Positions 28,769 through 38,424 of a stretch of DNA of 64,000 nt are shown piece after piece; position 1 is the stretch's first letter, and the number at the start of each line of letters is the position of its first letter. Position numbers and translations under genes: made by a program. Where the stretch lies: the NCBI GenBank assembly GCA_013141175.1, contig JABFRN010000001.1:930001-994000 (forward strand), written 5' to 3'. Under the pieces are notes generated by a model. The model was not told the origin of the DNA. It did not search any database and saw only the letters and a list, made by a program, of their open reading frames with translations. This DNA comes from Lysobacter sp. (GTDB lineage Bacteria; Pseudomonadota; Gammaproteobacteria; Xanthomonadales; Xanthomonadaceae).

Positions 28769-29215
28769 AAATCCTCCTGATTAGATCAGCTGAAGTTGCT
28801 GGATGTGGATCATCCGGTTCGGCACTTCGCGTGATACGGGTGATGCGCGCACCAATCCCGGACGGGCAGTCAGCCTTTTCTGCCCGCATTTCGAGTATGC
28901 GGGCTTTGGCATGGCGCCGCAATCGAGCCTGTTCAGGCTCTTCGGTGCATGTTTATGCAACAGGACATTGCATGATGTTGATTCAACAACATGAATGATC
29001 ATCGCCTCATTGGCATGCGTTGCACTGCTGCATCCAGCAGCAGTCGCTGAACCGCAGGGCGGAACCCGCGCAACGGATTCCGCCGAATTCATGCACGACG
29101 CGACCTCAGAACGACGGATTTTCAACCATGGCGCTGGTCACGGCCCCTGGCGGCTCTGCCCTACGCACGATCGATATCGTGCATCGATTCACCTGCGTCG
29201 GTTTCGAAGCGGCCA
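28769..29215. other. Intergenic region with one dispersed repeat
   Basis: About 450 bp, less GC-rich than its flanks, between the small peptide gene (promoter expected here) and the end of the amidohydrolase gene. It contains a copy of the GGCGGAACCCG...TTCCGCC repeat at 29051-29087 and an ATGTTG-N6-CAACAT inverted repeat at about 28975-28992 that could be an operator. Open frames here lack ribosome sites and recognisable products. Confidence 0.55.
29051..29087. repeat. Dispersed GGCGGAA/TTCCGCC repeat
   Basis: ACCGCAGGGCGGAACCCGCG followed by CAACGGATTCCGCCGAA, closely matching 27333-27369 (GCAGGGCGGAACCCG and GATTCCGCCGAA are identical). The GGCGGAA and TTCCGCC ends form a hairpin. Confidence 0.75.
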
Positions 29216-31054
29216 TCATTTCAATTCGACGTCGTCGATCTGGAACGCGAACGCGCCGACCGGCTGGCCGGCGGTGAACGCGAAGCCGCGTACCCGGCCC
29301 AGGTCCGCGCCGTTGAAGCTGTCGAGCGGGATACGCACTTCGGTCCACTCAGAACCGGCGACGAAGGGTTTCATGCTCGGCATCGACTGCATCTGCACGC
29401 CGGAGAACAGCATGACGCTGTAGTCGCGACCATCGCCGCGCGCGCGGAACACCAGTTCCTTGCGTGCCGAGAGATCGGCAGGCTGCATCGGCGCGCTCGC
29501 CGGGAAATACATCGCGCCGGACCACGGGAAAGCGAAGCCGGTCTTGATTTCGCCGCTCACCGCCAGCGCGCCCTTGTCGCGCTTGAGCGTCGCGATCGAC
29601 GCACCGCCGGCCAATTGATCGGTGGTCTGCATCCAGCCGGCGCCGAATTTCGCCGGCAGCATGCCCATCGGCGAGGTCGCGACATCGCCTTCGAAATCGT
29701 CGACCAGGCTGCCAGCGGGAATCGCTTCGCCGATGGGCGCAGTGGGCGCCTGCGGCTGCACGCGCGCGACGGCGTAACCGTTCTTCCACACATGCACGAT
29801 CGCGCGGGTGGCGAGGATGTCGCGGGTCGGGTCGCCGTCGACCATCCACAGATCCGCGCGTTGGCCCGCCGCGATACGGCCGCGATCGCCAAGATTGAAG
29901 CGACGCGCGGGCACCGAGGTCGCGGCGGCAAGCGCTTCGCTCGGCGTGAGGCCGGCGCGCACCAGCAATTCGAGTTCGCCGTGCATGCTCGCGCCATGGG
30001 CGGTGCCGGGATTGCCGGCGTCGGTACCCGCCAGGATGTCGACACCGGCCGCATGCAGTGCGCGCACATTGGCGATGGCATTGGCGAGTATCCCGGGCTT
30101 CGGCGCAGCGGCGCCGAACGTCGCTTTCAGGCTGTCGGCCTGCGCAGCGGCGAGCCACGGCTTCAACCGCGCGTCTTCGCCGAGCGCGCGGCCTTCGCCG
30201 GTCTGCGCCATCGTCGCCAGCACCGAGAGCGTCGGTATGACGAAAGCCTTGCTCTTCTTCGCGGAATCAAGGAACGCCGCGTCGCCCGGCTCACCGAAGA
30301 TATGCACGAGGCCATCGGCGCCGCCGGCGATCGCCGACCTGCCTTCGCTCAGGCGCGAGACGTGGACGACCGCGAGTTTGCGCGCCTTGTGCGCGGCGGC
30401 GATGGCGGACTTCACCTGCGCTTCGGCGATCGTCGGGATGCGCATCGTCGCGCTGTACGCGCTCATGTCTTCGATGATGAGCTTGATGTAATCCGAACCT
30501 TCGCCGACGCGCGCGGCGACGAACGCCGCAGCATCGCCATCGGCGGCGAGCGTCGGCACTTTCATGCCGTACTGGGTGCCGTGGCCGCCGGGTGCGGTGA
30601 CGGCGGCACCTGCACTCCACAGATCGGCTTCGTCGCTGCGCGCCAGCGATTCGCGTTTTGTTTTCAGTGCGGGCAGGCGGCCGGGGTCGCCCATCATGTC
30701 CAATTCGGCGGTCACGCCGAAACGCAGCGCATCGCGCGGCGCATCGCCCCAGCTGTGGGTATGCGCGTCGATCAGCCCGGGCAACAGCGTCTTGCCGCTG
30801 CCATCGATGGTGGGAAAGTCCTTCGGCGCATCGAATTTGGCACCGACGGCGGCGATGCGTCCGTCGATCACCAGCACGCTGGTATTCGGCAGCACGCGCG
30901 TGCCGTCGAAGACGCGGACATTGCGGATGACGAAGTCGTTGTCGGCATCGTTGTCGCGGGCGGGCGTAGCGGCTTGCGATGCGCTGGAGAGCGACGCGGC
31001 GATCGCGATGGCGACCGCAACGCCGGTGCCGGAACGGCGAGTGCAGGGTTTCAT
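29216..31054 (-). CDS. Exported amidohydrolase with C-terminal CIA30-like domain
   Basis: A 612-residue exported metal-dependent hydrolase. After a signal peptide (AIAIAASLSSASQAA) comes the amidohydrolase fold: DFVIRNVRVFDGT, then the metal-binding LIDAHTHSWGD, further His/Asp positions in VVHVSRLSEG and LAGTDAGNPG, and the end strands ADLWMVDGDPT. From about residue 440 a beta-rich domain (LVDDFEGD, ARGDGRDYSVMLFSG, FAFQIDDVEL) resembles the CIA30/galactose-binding fold. Substrate unknown; imidazolonepropionase/prolidase-like families are the nearest. GAGGAG before the ATG sets the start. It is the last gene of a run with an ABC exporter and a two-component system. Confidence 0.86.
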   Translation of the reverse strand: MKPCTRRSGTGVAVAIAIAASLSSASQAATPARDNDADNDFVIRNVRVFDGTRVLPNTSVLVIDGRIAAVGAKFDAPKDFPTIDGSGKTLLPGLIDAHTHSWGDAPRDALRFGVTAELDMMGDPGRLPALKTKRESLARSDEADLWSAGAAVTAPGGHGTQYGMKVPTLAADGDAAAFVAARVGEGSDYIKLIIEDMSAYSATMRIPTIAEAQVKSAIAAAHKARKLAVVHVSRLSEGRSAIAGGADGLVHIFGEPGDAAFLDSAKKSKAFVIPTLSVLATMAQTGEGRALGEDARLKPWLAAAQADSLKATFGAAAPKPGILANAIANVRALHAAGVDILAGTDAGNPGTAHGASMHGELELLVRAGLTPSEALAAATSVPARRFNLGDRGRIAAGQRADLWMVDGDPTRDILATRAIVHVWKNGYAVARVQPQAPTAPIGEAIPAGSLVDDFEGDVATSPMGMLPAKFGAGWMQTTDQLAGGASIATLKRDKGALAVSGEIKTGFAFPWSGAMYFPASAPMQPADLSARKELVFRARGDGRDYSVMLFSGVQMQSMPSMKPFVAGSEWTEVRIPLDSFNGADLGRVRGFAFTAGQPVGAFAFQIDDVELK

Positions 31055-31191
31055 GGCAGGACTCCTCATGGGACTGGGGATGGAACGGTTCTGGAAGGAC
31101 AAGACGCTCCGGACCGCCGATGCGACATCGGCAGGACATCGTTGAAACGCAGCGCGTCGGCGTCAGGCGGGCGGTGGTGGGCGGGGCGTGT

Positions 31192-31794
31192 TCACAGCCA
31201 GCCCTTCTGCCGGGCAAGCCGATAGGCTTCGATGCGGTTGCCGACGCCGAGCTTGCCGATGGCTTCGGAGAGGTAATTGCGTACGGTGCCGTGGGAAAGA
31301 TTCAACTGGATGGCGATTTCCCCGGCGGACAGGCCTTCGCCGGCAAGACGCAGCGCCTGGCGTTCGCGATCGTTGAGCGGATCGGCTTCGGACCAGGCTT
31401 CGAGAGCGAGCTGCGGGTCGATCGCTTTGCCGCCGCGATGCACCTTGCGCAGCGCTTCGGCGAGATCTTCGGCCGGCGCATCCTTCAGCAGATAGCCCGA
31501 GACGCCGGCATCCAGCGCGCGACGCAGGAAACCGGCGCGCGCGAAGGTGGTCACGATCACCACCTTCGTCGGCAGCGCATGACGCTGGATGCGCTGCGCC
31601 AGTTCCAGCCCGGTGATGCCGGGCATTTCGATATCGGTGACCAGCAGGTCGGGCTTGAGCCGCTGCAGTTCGCGCCACGCGGCCTCACCGTCGGCGGCGG
31701 CACCGAGCACTTCGATGTCGTTCTCCAGCGACAGCAGTGCGGTGAGCGCGCCGCGCACCATCGCCTGGTCTTCCGCCAGCAGCACGCGGATCAT
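31192..31794 (-). CDS. NarL/LuxR-family response regulator (DesR-like)
   Basis: A 200-residue transcription factor: receiver domain with Asp54 (VTDIEMPG) as phosphoacceptor, acidic pocket AEDQ (8-9), Lys in LLKDA (about 104), and a LuxR-type helix-turn-helix (NDRERQALRLAGEGLSAGEIA, HGTVRNYLSEAIGKLG). Its ATG overlaps the kinase stop (ATGA), so the two are translationally coupled. Probable targets are the adjoining ABC genes, by analogy with similar arrangements. Confidence 0.93.
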   Translation of the reverse strand: MIRVLLAEDQAMVRGALTALLSLENDIEVLGAAADGEAAWRELQRLKPDLLVTDIEMPGITGLELAQRIQRHALPTKVVIVTTFARAGFLRRALDAGVSGYLLKDAPAEDLAEALRKVHRGGKAIDPQLALEAWSEADPLNDRERQALRLAGEGLSAGEIAIQLNLSHGTVRNYLSEAIGKLGVGNRIEAYRLARQKGWL

Positions 31795-33020
31795 GCCTGC
31801 GCCGCCACATTGGACGCCGCCGCGACGGGGGCATCATCGTGCTCGAGATGCGCAGCGAGCGGCACATGCGCTTCGATGCGCGTGCCCTCGCCCTTGCGCG
31901 AGTCGATGCGCAGCCGTCCGCCGAGCGCTTCGATCCGCTGGCGCATGCCGTCGAGACCGTTGCCCGGCGCGACCGCGCCGCCGCGACCATCGTCGACGAT
32001 CCGCAGCACCGCTTCGCCATCGACCATGTTGATCGCGATGCGCGTTTCGCGGGCGCGTGCGTGGCGCTGGATATTGGTGACCGCCTCGCGCAGGGTCATC
32101 GCCAGCGCGGTTTCGACGTTCGCGGGCAACATGCGCGGATCGCTGCTGTGCGGGTCGATGTCGGACACGAACGCGATGCCATCGCTGTCGAGCAGCAGTT
32201 TCGCGGAGACGAGTTCCGCGGCGAGTCCGGTGGCGCGGATGCCGGTGACCGCAGAGCGCACCTGCGACAGCGCATCGCGCGCGACCCGGCTGACTTCGAC
32301 GATCTCGCGGTGCGCGGCCTCGCGCGCCTCCGGCGAATCTCCGCGCAGCAACAGTTTGCCGGCCAGCTCGCTTTTCAGCGCCACCAGCGACAGCGTGTGC
32401 CCGAGCAGGTCGTGCAGGTCGCGGCCGATGCGTTCGCGCTCGGCCAGCGCGGCGAGCCGGCGCACTTCGTCGTGCGAGAGCTTCAGCTCGGCGCGCTTGC
32501 GGTTGCTTTCGACGAAATGATGGTTGCCGAAGAACACCGCCACCGACACGATCAGGGTGATCAGGAAGATGAAAATGGGGTATTCCAGGACCATGACTTC
32601 GGCCAGGAAACCGCCGAGCATCGCCATCGCGAGTGTCAGCCGCTTCCACAGCGGACCGCCGATCATCGCGGCGAATCCGACCGCGTAGATCGTGTAGGCA
32701 TTCGCGAACGGGTTGTACGGCAGCAGCGCGTAGCCGACGGCGGCGATCGCCAGCGCGCACAGCAGCGAGCGAACGCCGATTGCGCGGTATGCCGCGAAAT
32801 ACAGCGGCAGGAACACCGCGATCGACAGCAGGGTGGGTGCGAGCACGTACGACAGCGGTTGGCGCCAGCCATTGGATTCGTCGAACCACGACAGCAGCAG
32901 CGGCATGAACAGGAACACCAGATAGCCAAGCGTGTAGAACGGCATCCAGCCCAGCCCGTGCGACTCGGGGACCAGGCGTCCGCGCCAGCGCAGCAACAGC
33001 GACTTCAGCGATGGGCTCAT
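31791..33020 (-). CDS. DesK-like sensor histidine kinase
   Basis: A 409-residue membrane kinase. Four to five membrane helices span roughly residues 27-165, with no large periplasmic sensor, then a HisKA_3 dimerisation domain with His203 in RIGRDLHDLLGHTLSL, and an HATPase domain ending in DDGRGG...GLDGMRQRIEALGG. In DesK-type kinases the membrane part senses bilayer state. It follows the ABC permease by 57 bp and overlaps the regulator gene by 4 bp. Confidence 0.92.
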   Translation of the reverse strand: MSPSLKSLLLRWRGRLVPESHGLGWMPFYTLGYLVFLFMPLLLSWFDESNGWRQPLSYVLAPTLLSIAVFLPLYFAAYRAIGVRSLLCALAIAAVGYALLPYNPFANAYTIYAVGFAAMIGGPLWKRLTLAMAMLGGFLAEVMVLEYPIFIFLITLIVSVAVFFGNHHFVESNRKRAELKLSHDEVRRLAALAERERIGRDLHDLLGHTLSLVALKSELAGKLLLRGDSPEAREAAHREIVEVSRVARDALSQVRSAVTGIRATGLAAELVSAKLLLDSDGIAFVSDIDPHSSDPRMLPANVETALAMTLREAVTNIQRHARARETRIAINMVDGEAVLRIVDDGRGGAVAPGNGLDGMRQRIEALGGRLRIDSRKGEGTRIEAHVPLAAHLEHDDAPVAAASNVAAQA

Positions 33021-33077
33021 GACAGGCCTCGTGCGCGGGAGGAGAGGATGGACACTGGCACTGTAACGGCCGCCGGC

Positions 33078-33839
33078 TCAGGCCGCGAGCCGACGACGCG
33101 CCAGCATGAAGAACAACACCGTGACACCGAGCAGCACGCCCAGGTGCAGGCCAAGACTGCCGCCGGCGTCCATGCCGATGACTTTCAGCGCGACCTGCGA
33201 ATGATGGTAGGACGGCCACACCGGCGCGAATCCGGCGATCCACGCCGGCAGGAACTTCAGCGGTATCCACAGCCCCGACAGGAAGGCCATCGGCAGATAC
33301 AGCAGATTGACCACCGCCGGCGCGCCCTGGCCGCCGACCAGCGTACCGACGAACAAGCCCAGCGCGGCGAACGGCAGCACGCCGATGACATTGACGACCC
33401 ACAGCAGCAGCCATTGCGACGCGCGCAGCTCGACGCCGCCGACGGTGGCGGCCAGCGCCGCCAGCAGCAGCGAGATCATCATGGCGAACACCATCGCCAT
33501 CGCCATCTTCGCGAACAGATACGCGCCGGGCGGCATCGGCAGCGCGCGCTTGTAGATCAGGAACCCCTGTTCACGCTCCAGCGCCACGCTCACGCCGAAG
33601 GCGAACATGCCGATGCCCATCACGCCGAACACACCGTACGTGGCGAGCAGATAACGCGCGGCGTCGCCGTTGCCCTTGTTCAGGAGCACGCCGAACAGCA
33701 CGTAGAACAGGCACGGGAACAGCAGCGACGGCAGCGCGAACGACGGCGTGCGCAGGACGCGCAGGAACTCGTACCTGGCTTCGAGCACATAGCTGCGCAG
33801 CGGCGAATGCGCGGGCATCGGGAGGGTGGTGGCGTTCAT
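33078..33839 (-). CDS. ABC-2 type transporter permease
   Basis: A 253-residue inner-membrane permease with six helices (LPSLLFPCLFYVLFGVLL, YLLATYGVFGVMGIGMFAFGV, MVFAMMISLLLAALAAT, LLLWVVNVIGVLPFAALGLFVG and others) and the ABC-2 coupling region LEREQGFLIYKRALPMPPG. Its ATG shares one base with the ATPase stop (TGATG). With that ATPase it forms a simple exporter; drug, lipid or peptide cargo is unknown. Confidence 0.9.
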   Translation of the reverse strand: MNATTLPMPAHSPLRSYVLEARYEFLRVLRTPSFALPSLLFPCLFYVLFGVLLNKGNGDAARYLLATYGVFGVMGIGMFAFGVSVALEREQGFLIYKRALPMPPGAYLFAKMAMAMVFAMMISLLLAALAATVGGVELRASQWLLLWVVNVIGVLPFAALGLFVGTLVGGQGAPAVVNLLYLPMAFLSGLWIPLKFLPAWIAGFAPVWPSYHHSQVALKVIGMDAGGSLGLHLGVLLGVTVLFFMLARRRLAA

Positions 33840-34792
33840 CAGGCGGCTTCCTGTACGGGTGTCTGGCGGGTGATTTCGAGAAAGGCGTCGGCGAGACCGG
33901 CGCGCTGCACTTCGAGTTCGCTCAGGGCGGCGTCCTCGGCCAGCAGCCGGCGCACCACCGGCTCGGTGGCATCGGTCAGCACTTCGATCCGCGCAGGATT
34001 GCCGTCGCCACCGCGCAGCGCGCTGCGCACGCCCGGCCAGCTGGCGACGCGTGCGACATCGAGCGCCGACAGGCAGCGGATGCGCCGCTGGGACACCAGC
34101 GCGCGGATGTCGTGCATGCGCCCGGCCGCGACGACCTTGCCGCTGTTGAGCACCACCACCCGCTGCGCCAGCGCTTCGGCTTCCTCCAGATAGTGCGTGG
34201 TCAGCAGGATCCCGACACCGTCGGCCACCAGTTGCCGGATCGTCGCCCACATCCGCTGGCGCGCATCGATGTCCAGACCGGTGGTGGGTTCGTCGAGGAA
34301 CAGCACTTCGGGGTTGCCGCAGATCGCCAGTGCGAACTGCACGCGCCGCTGCTGGCCGCCCGACAGCCGGCCGTAGCGCCGGTCCATCAGGCCTTCCAGT
34401 CCGGCGAGCGCGACGCAGTCGGCCACGCTGCGCGGCGACGGGTAATAGCTGCGCGTGAGATCGAGCAGTTCGCAGACCCGGCTGGTCTCGGGGATGCCCG
34501 CCGACTGCAGCATCACGCCCATGCGCCTGCGCACGGCCATGTCGCCCGGAGGCTGCCCGAACAGCTCGGCGCTGCCTTCGTCGGCCGCCAGCAACCCCAG
34601 CAGCAGCGCGATCGCGGTGCTTTTGCCGGCGCCGTTGGCGCCGAGCAGGGCCAGCACTTCGCCGCGCTGGAGGGACAGGTCGACCCCGTCCAGCGCCAGG
34701 GTGGCGCCGTAGCGCTTGCGGCTGCCGCGCAGTTGCGCGAGGGATCGGTCAGCAAGGAATCGGTCAGGAACGGTCGGGCTCATCGTCGGCAC
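33839..34792 (-). CDS. ABC exporter ATPase
   Basis: A 317-residue ATPase of the CcmA/DrrA type: Walker A GANGAGKST, signature LSGGQQRRVQFA, Walker B VLFLDEPTTGLD, switch LLTTHYLEEAE, plus a C-terminal extension (about 215-310) typical of this class. It is the first gene of the unit ATPase-permease-kinase-regulator, perhaps also the amidohydrolase, and is divergent from the MacA-like operon at 35176. Confidence 0.93.
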   Translation of the reverse strand: MPTMSPTVPDRFLADRSLAQLRGSRKRYGATLALDGVDLSLQRGEVLALLGANGAGKSTAIALLLGLLAADEGSAELFGQPPGDMAVRRRMGVMLQSAGIPETSRVCELLDLTRSYYPSPRSVADCVALAGLEGLMDRRYGRLSGGQQRRVQFALAICGNPEVLFLDEPTTGLDIDARQRMWATIRQLVADGVGILLTTHYLEEAEALAQRVVVLNSGKVVAAGRMHDIRALVSQRRIRCLSALDVARVASWPGVRSALRGGDGNPARIEVLTDATEPVVRRLLAEDAALSELEVQRAGLADAFLEITRQTPVQEAA

Positions 34793-35175
34793 TCCGGTTA
34801 CGATGTCGTCAGACTAGGCACCCGTCCGGCCGGTGGACAGTCGGAAGCGTCAGTCATCGACCATGACATTCGTCAGCTGACGACGGGGGGCCGAGGCATT
34901 ACTCTTTGCCCTCGCTTGAGCCCGTCCCTCCCGGACAGGCCCAGTGGCCGGAAGCCCGGGCACGCCTGTGCTCCCGTCGGAACGCTCCCATCGGAACAGG
35001 CGCCCGCGCGCCTGCTTCGTGATCCCCAGACTGCATCGCGACGATGCCGACGGCTCCAGCAGGGCCTGCGGCAATGGCTGTCAGCGGGGCTGATGTTTCA
35101 GACTTGTGGGCTGTTCTGCGATTTTCGGTCACACTTTGCCTTTGCGACAACATTACGAATTCGTCTTGGAAGACC
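34793..35175. other. Divergent promoter region between two export operons
   Basis: About 380 bp between the minus-strand ABC ATPase and the plus-strand adaptor gene. It should hold both promoters; AT-richer DNA near 35100-35165 (TTTGCCTTTGCGACAACATTACG) is the likeliest place for the plus-strand one, but no box pair was convincing. No gene or hairpin recognised. Confidence 0.5.
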
Positions 35176-36444
35176 ATGAATACCAACGCTGATCTGCTCA
35201 AGGAACTTCGCATCGACCGCAACGCCTCCGCCGAACCACCGTCCTCGCGGCGCGGTCTCTGGATCGGCCTGGTCGCGACCGCCGTGGTGGCGCTGCTCGG
35301 AATCGGCGGCTGGAAGCTGTTCGCCGGCAACGACAGTATCGAAGTCCGCATGGCCTCCGCCGCCCCGATCGCCGCCAGCAGCAGCGGGGCCGCCTCGGTG
35401 CTGGACGCCACCGGCTATGTCGTTCCGCGCCGCATCGCCACGGTTTCGGCGAAAGTCACCGGCAAGGTCCGCGAAATCCTGATCGAGGAAGGCATGCGGG
35501 TGGAAGCCGGCCAGATCCTGGCGACGCTCGATCCGATCGACGCCGACTCGTCGCGCGCATTGGCGCAATCGCAATTGGAAGCCTCGCGCAGTCAGGTCGA
35601 CAGCGTTTCCGCGCAATTGAAGGAAGCGGAAGCCAACGCTTCGCGCCTGGGCCAACTGATCGGCCAGAAGCTGGTTTCGCGCCAACAGTATGAGCAGGCC
35701 GTCGCCGCGCGCGACTCGCTGCGCGCGCAGTTGATCACCGCGCAGCGCAACGCCCAGGTGTCCTCCGATTCGCTGCGCATCGCCGACAACGGCGTGGACA
35801 ACACCATCGTTCGCGCGCCGTTCGCCGGCATCATCATCGCCAAATCCGCGCAGCCGGGCGAAATCATCTCGCCGGCCGCCGCGGGCGGCGGCTTCACCCG
35901 CACCGGTATCGGCACCATCGTCGATATGGATTCGCTGGAAATCGAAGTGGATGTCAACGAGGCCTACATCGGCAAAGTCCAGCCGAAGATGCCGGTGGAG
36001 GCGACCCTCAACGCCTACCCGGACTGGAAGATTCCGGCCGAAGTCATCGCGATCATTCCCACCGCCGACCGCAGCAAGGCCACGGTGAAGGTCCGCATCG
36101 CACTGCTGCAGCGCGACGGACGCATCGTCCCGGACATGGGCGTGCGGGTGAGCTTCCTCGACAAGAAGACCGCTACCGACCCGGCGGCGCCCGTGGCGCC
36201 CAAACCGGTCGGCGTACTGGTCCCCAACGATGCCATCACCCAGCGCAAGATCGAGGGCAAGGACACCGATATCGTCTTCATCGTCGAGGAGGGCAAGGCG
36301 ATCGCCACGCCCGTCCAGACGGCGGAGGTCCGCGGCGAGCAGCGCGTGGTGCTGTCCGGCCTGTCGCCCGGCGACACCGTGGTCTCCGCACCGCCCGTCG
36401 AGCTGCAGGACGGGGCCGAAGTGTCCGAAAAGGCCGCCAAGTAA
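35176..36444 (+). CDS. MacA-like periplasmic adaptor (membrane fusion protein)
   Basis: A 422-residue HlyD/MacA-family adaptor linking an inner-membrane ABC transporter to an outer-membrane channel. One N-terminal membrane helix (LWIGLVATAVVALLGIGGW, about 31-50), a lipoyl-like half (KVTGKVREILIEEGMRVEAGQIL), a helical hairpin (about 125-190), the second lipoyl half (IVRAPFAGIIIAK) and beta-barrel domains. GGAAG before the ATG at 35176 supports the start. It heads an operon with an ATPase and two permeases; no TolC-like gene is in the window. Confidence 0.92.
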   Translation: MNTNADLLKELRIDRNASAEPPSSRRGLWIGLVATAVVALLGIGGWKLFAGNDSIEVRMASAAPIAASSSGAASVLDATGYVVPRRIATVSAKVTGKVREILIEEGMRVEAGQILATLDPIDADSSRALAQSQLEASRSQVDSVSAQLKEAEANASRLGQLIGQKLVSRQQYEQAVAARDSLRAQLITAQRNAQVSSDSLRIADNGVDNTIVRAPFAGIIIAKSAQPGEIISPAAAGGGFTRTGIGTIVDMDSLEIEVDVNEAYIGKVQPKMPVEATLNAYPDWKIPAEVIAIIPTADRSKATVKVRIALLQRDGRIVPDMGVRVSFLDKKTATDPAAPVAPKPVGVLVPNDAITQRKIEGKDTDIVFIVEEGKAIATPVQTAEVRGEQRVVLSGLSPGDTVVSAPPVELQDGAEVSEKAAK

Positions 36445-36521
36445 CCTCCCCCGCGAGCGTCCATTACGCGCCCCAGACGGCGCTTCCCACATCCACCATC
36501 AGCCCCTGTGAGAGATCGCCC

Positions 36522-37223
36522 ATGTCCGCATTGATCAGCATCCGCGACGTCACCAAGACCTACAGCCGCGGCAAACAGCAGGTCGAAGTCCTGCACGGCA
36601 TCAACCTGGAAATCCCCAAGGGCGATTTCGTCGCACTGATGGGCCCGTCCGGCTCCGGCAAAACCACGCTGCTGAACCTGATCGGTGGACTGGACCAGCC
36701 CACCGGCGGCGAGATCAGCATCGATGGCAAGCGCATCGACACCCTCAGCGCCGGCCAGCTCACCCAATGGCGGGCCAGCAACGTGGGCTTCGTCTTCCAG
36801 TTCTACAACCTGATGCCGGTGCTCACCGCCCAGGGCAACGTCGAGCTGCCGCTGCTGCTGACCAAACTCAATGCGGCGCAGCGCAAGCGCAACGCCGAAG
36901 TCGCGCTGCAGGTCGTTGGCCTGGGCGATCGCGGCAAGCACAAGCCGCGCGAACTCTCCGGCGGACAGGAACAGCGCGTCGCCATCGCCCGCGCCATCGT
37001 CTCCGACCCCAGCCTGCTGGTATGCGACGAGCCGACCGGCGATCTCGACCGCAAGACCGCCGACGAGATCCTGACCCTGCTGCAGACGCTCAACCGCGAA
37101 CATGGCAAGACCATCGTGATGGTCACCCACGATCCGCTCGCTGCGGAGTACGCCAAGCGTACGGTCCATCTCGACAAGGGCCGGCTGATCGAGCAGGCCC
37201 ACGCAGCGCACGCGCCGGCCTGA
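36522..37223 (+). CDS. MacB/LolD-type ABC ATPase
   Basis: A 233-residue ATPase: Walker [11 protein letters not shown]-loop [12 protein letters not shown], signature [14 protein letters not shown] (with E-Q in place of the usual Q-Q), Walker [13 protein letters not shown], switch [10 protein letters not shown]. It powers the two FtsX-type permeases downstream, so unlike MacB the ATPase and permease are separate proteins. Confidence 0.94.
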   Translation: MSALISIRDVTKTYSRGKQQVEVLHGINLEIPKGDFVALMGPSGSGKTTLLNLIGGLDQPTGGEISIDGKRIDTLSAGQLTQWRASNVGFVFQFYNLMPVLTAQGNVELPLLLTKLNAAQRKRNAEVALQVVGLGDRGKHKPRELSGGQEQRVAIARAIVSDPSLLVCDEPTGDLDRKTADEILTLLQTLNREHGKTIVMVTHDPLAAEYAKRTVHLDKGRLIEQAHAAHAPA

Positions 37224-37242
37224 GCCGCGCAGGGAGATCGAC

Positions 37243-38397
37243 ATGACCAAGACCGGATTCGTCGTCGCCAATCTGTTCCGCAAGAAGGCCCGGACCTCGC
37301 TGACGCTGCTGTCCATCGTCACCGCGTTCCTGCTGTTCGGGCTGCTGCAGTCGGTGAACGTGCTGTTCAATGCCGGCGCCGATTTCCTCGGCACCGCCCG
37401 CCTCATCACCCAGGCCCGCGTGTCCTTCACCCAGTCGTTGCCGATGCGCATGCGCGCCGAGATCGAGAGCGTGCCGGGCGTGGAAGCGGTGACCCAGTCG
37501 CAGTGGTTCGGCGGCGTGTGGCAGGGCAAGGACCAGCTGGTCGCGCTCGCGGTCGACCCGCTGCGCTTCCACGCGGTCTATCCCGAGTGGGATCTGCCCG
37601 AAGCGCAGTGGAAGCAGTTCGCCGAGACCCGCACCGCCATGGTCGCCGGCCGCAAGGTGGCCGACCAGTACGGCTGGAAGGTCGGCCAGAAGGTGCCGAT
37701 CAGCTCCAACATCTTCCCGCAGAAGAACGGCAGCAAGGACTGGGTGTTCGATCTGGTCGGGATCGTCGACGGCAAGGACGAGGAGTGGAAGCGCCAGGCC
37801 ACACAGGTCTGGATCAACCACGGGTATTTCGACGAGGAGAACCAGTTCGGCAGCGGCGCCGGTGGTATCTACCTGATCAAGCTCAAGGATCCGGAAGCCG
37901 CCGCGAAGGTGGCGCGGATCATCGACGCGAAATTCGAGAACTCGCCCGACGAGACCAAGACCCAGAACGAGAAGGACTGGAATCTCGGTTTCGCCAAGCA
38001 GTTCGGCGACATCGGCCTGATCGTCCGCTGGATCCTGTTCGCGGTGTTCTTCACCCTGCTGCTGGTGGTGGGCAACACGATGGCGCAGAGCATGCGCGAG
38101 CGCGTGCCCGAGATGGCGGTCCTGAAGACGCTGGGCTTCTCCGATACCAGCGTCCTGGGCTTCGTGCTGGCCGAAACGGTGGCGCTGTGCGCCATCGGCG
38201 GATTGATCGGACTGGCCTTGGCCACGGTCGCCGGCTGGCTCATCGCGCAGTCGGGCATCCCGATTCCGTTGCGCGTGGAGTGGCGGGTCTGGACCGCCGG
38301 CATCATCGCCATCCTGCTGCTGAGCATCGCGGTCGGGCTGCTGCCCGCGCTGCGCGCCAAGCGGCTGAAGATCGTCGACGCCCTCGCGGGCCGCTGA
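37243..38397 (+). CDS. FtsX/MacB-type ABC permease 1
   Basis: A 384-residue permease: N-terminal cytoplasmic helix and first membrane segment ([20 protein letters not shown]), a periplasmic domain of about 210 residues, and three C-terminal helices ([63 protein letters not shown]) with the conserved [18 protein letters not shown] loop. GGGAG precedes the ATG. It pairs with the next gene to form a heterodimeric membrane part. Confidence 0.92.
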   Translation: MTKTGFVVANLFRKKARTSLTLLSIVTAFLLFGLLQSVNVLFNAGADFLGTARLITQARVSFTQSLPMRMRAEIESVPGVEAVTQSQWFGGVWQGKDQLVALAVDPLRFHAVYPEWDLPEAQWKQFAETRTAMVAGRKVADQYGWKVGQKVPISSNIFPQKNGSKDWVFDLVGIVDGKDEEWKRQATQVWINHGYFDEENQFGSGAGGIYLIKLKDPEAAAKVARIIDAKFENSPDETKTQNEKDWNLGFAKQFGDIGLIVRWILFAVFFTLLLVVGNTMAQSMRERVPEMAVLKTLGFSDTSVLGFVLAETVALCAIGGLIGLALATVAGWLIAQSGIPIPLRVEWRVWTAGIIAILLLSIAVGLLPALRAKRLKIVDALAGR

Positions 38398-38424
38398 CCG
38401 CACCCCTTTCAGGAGAGAATCCCA

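Noticed and set aside
28781-29125. Minus-strand frame of 114 codons in the intergenic region
   Set aside because: No leader, no ribosome site, runs through a dispersed repeat; product looks random.
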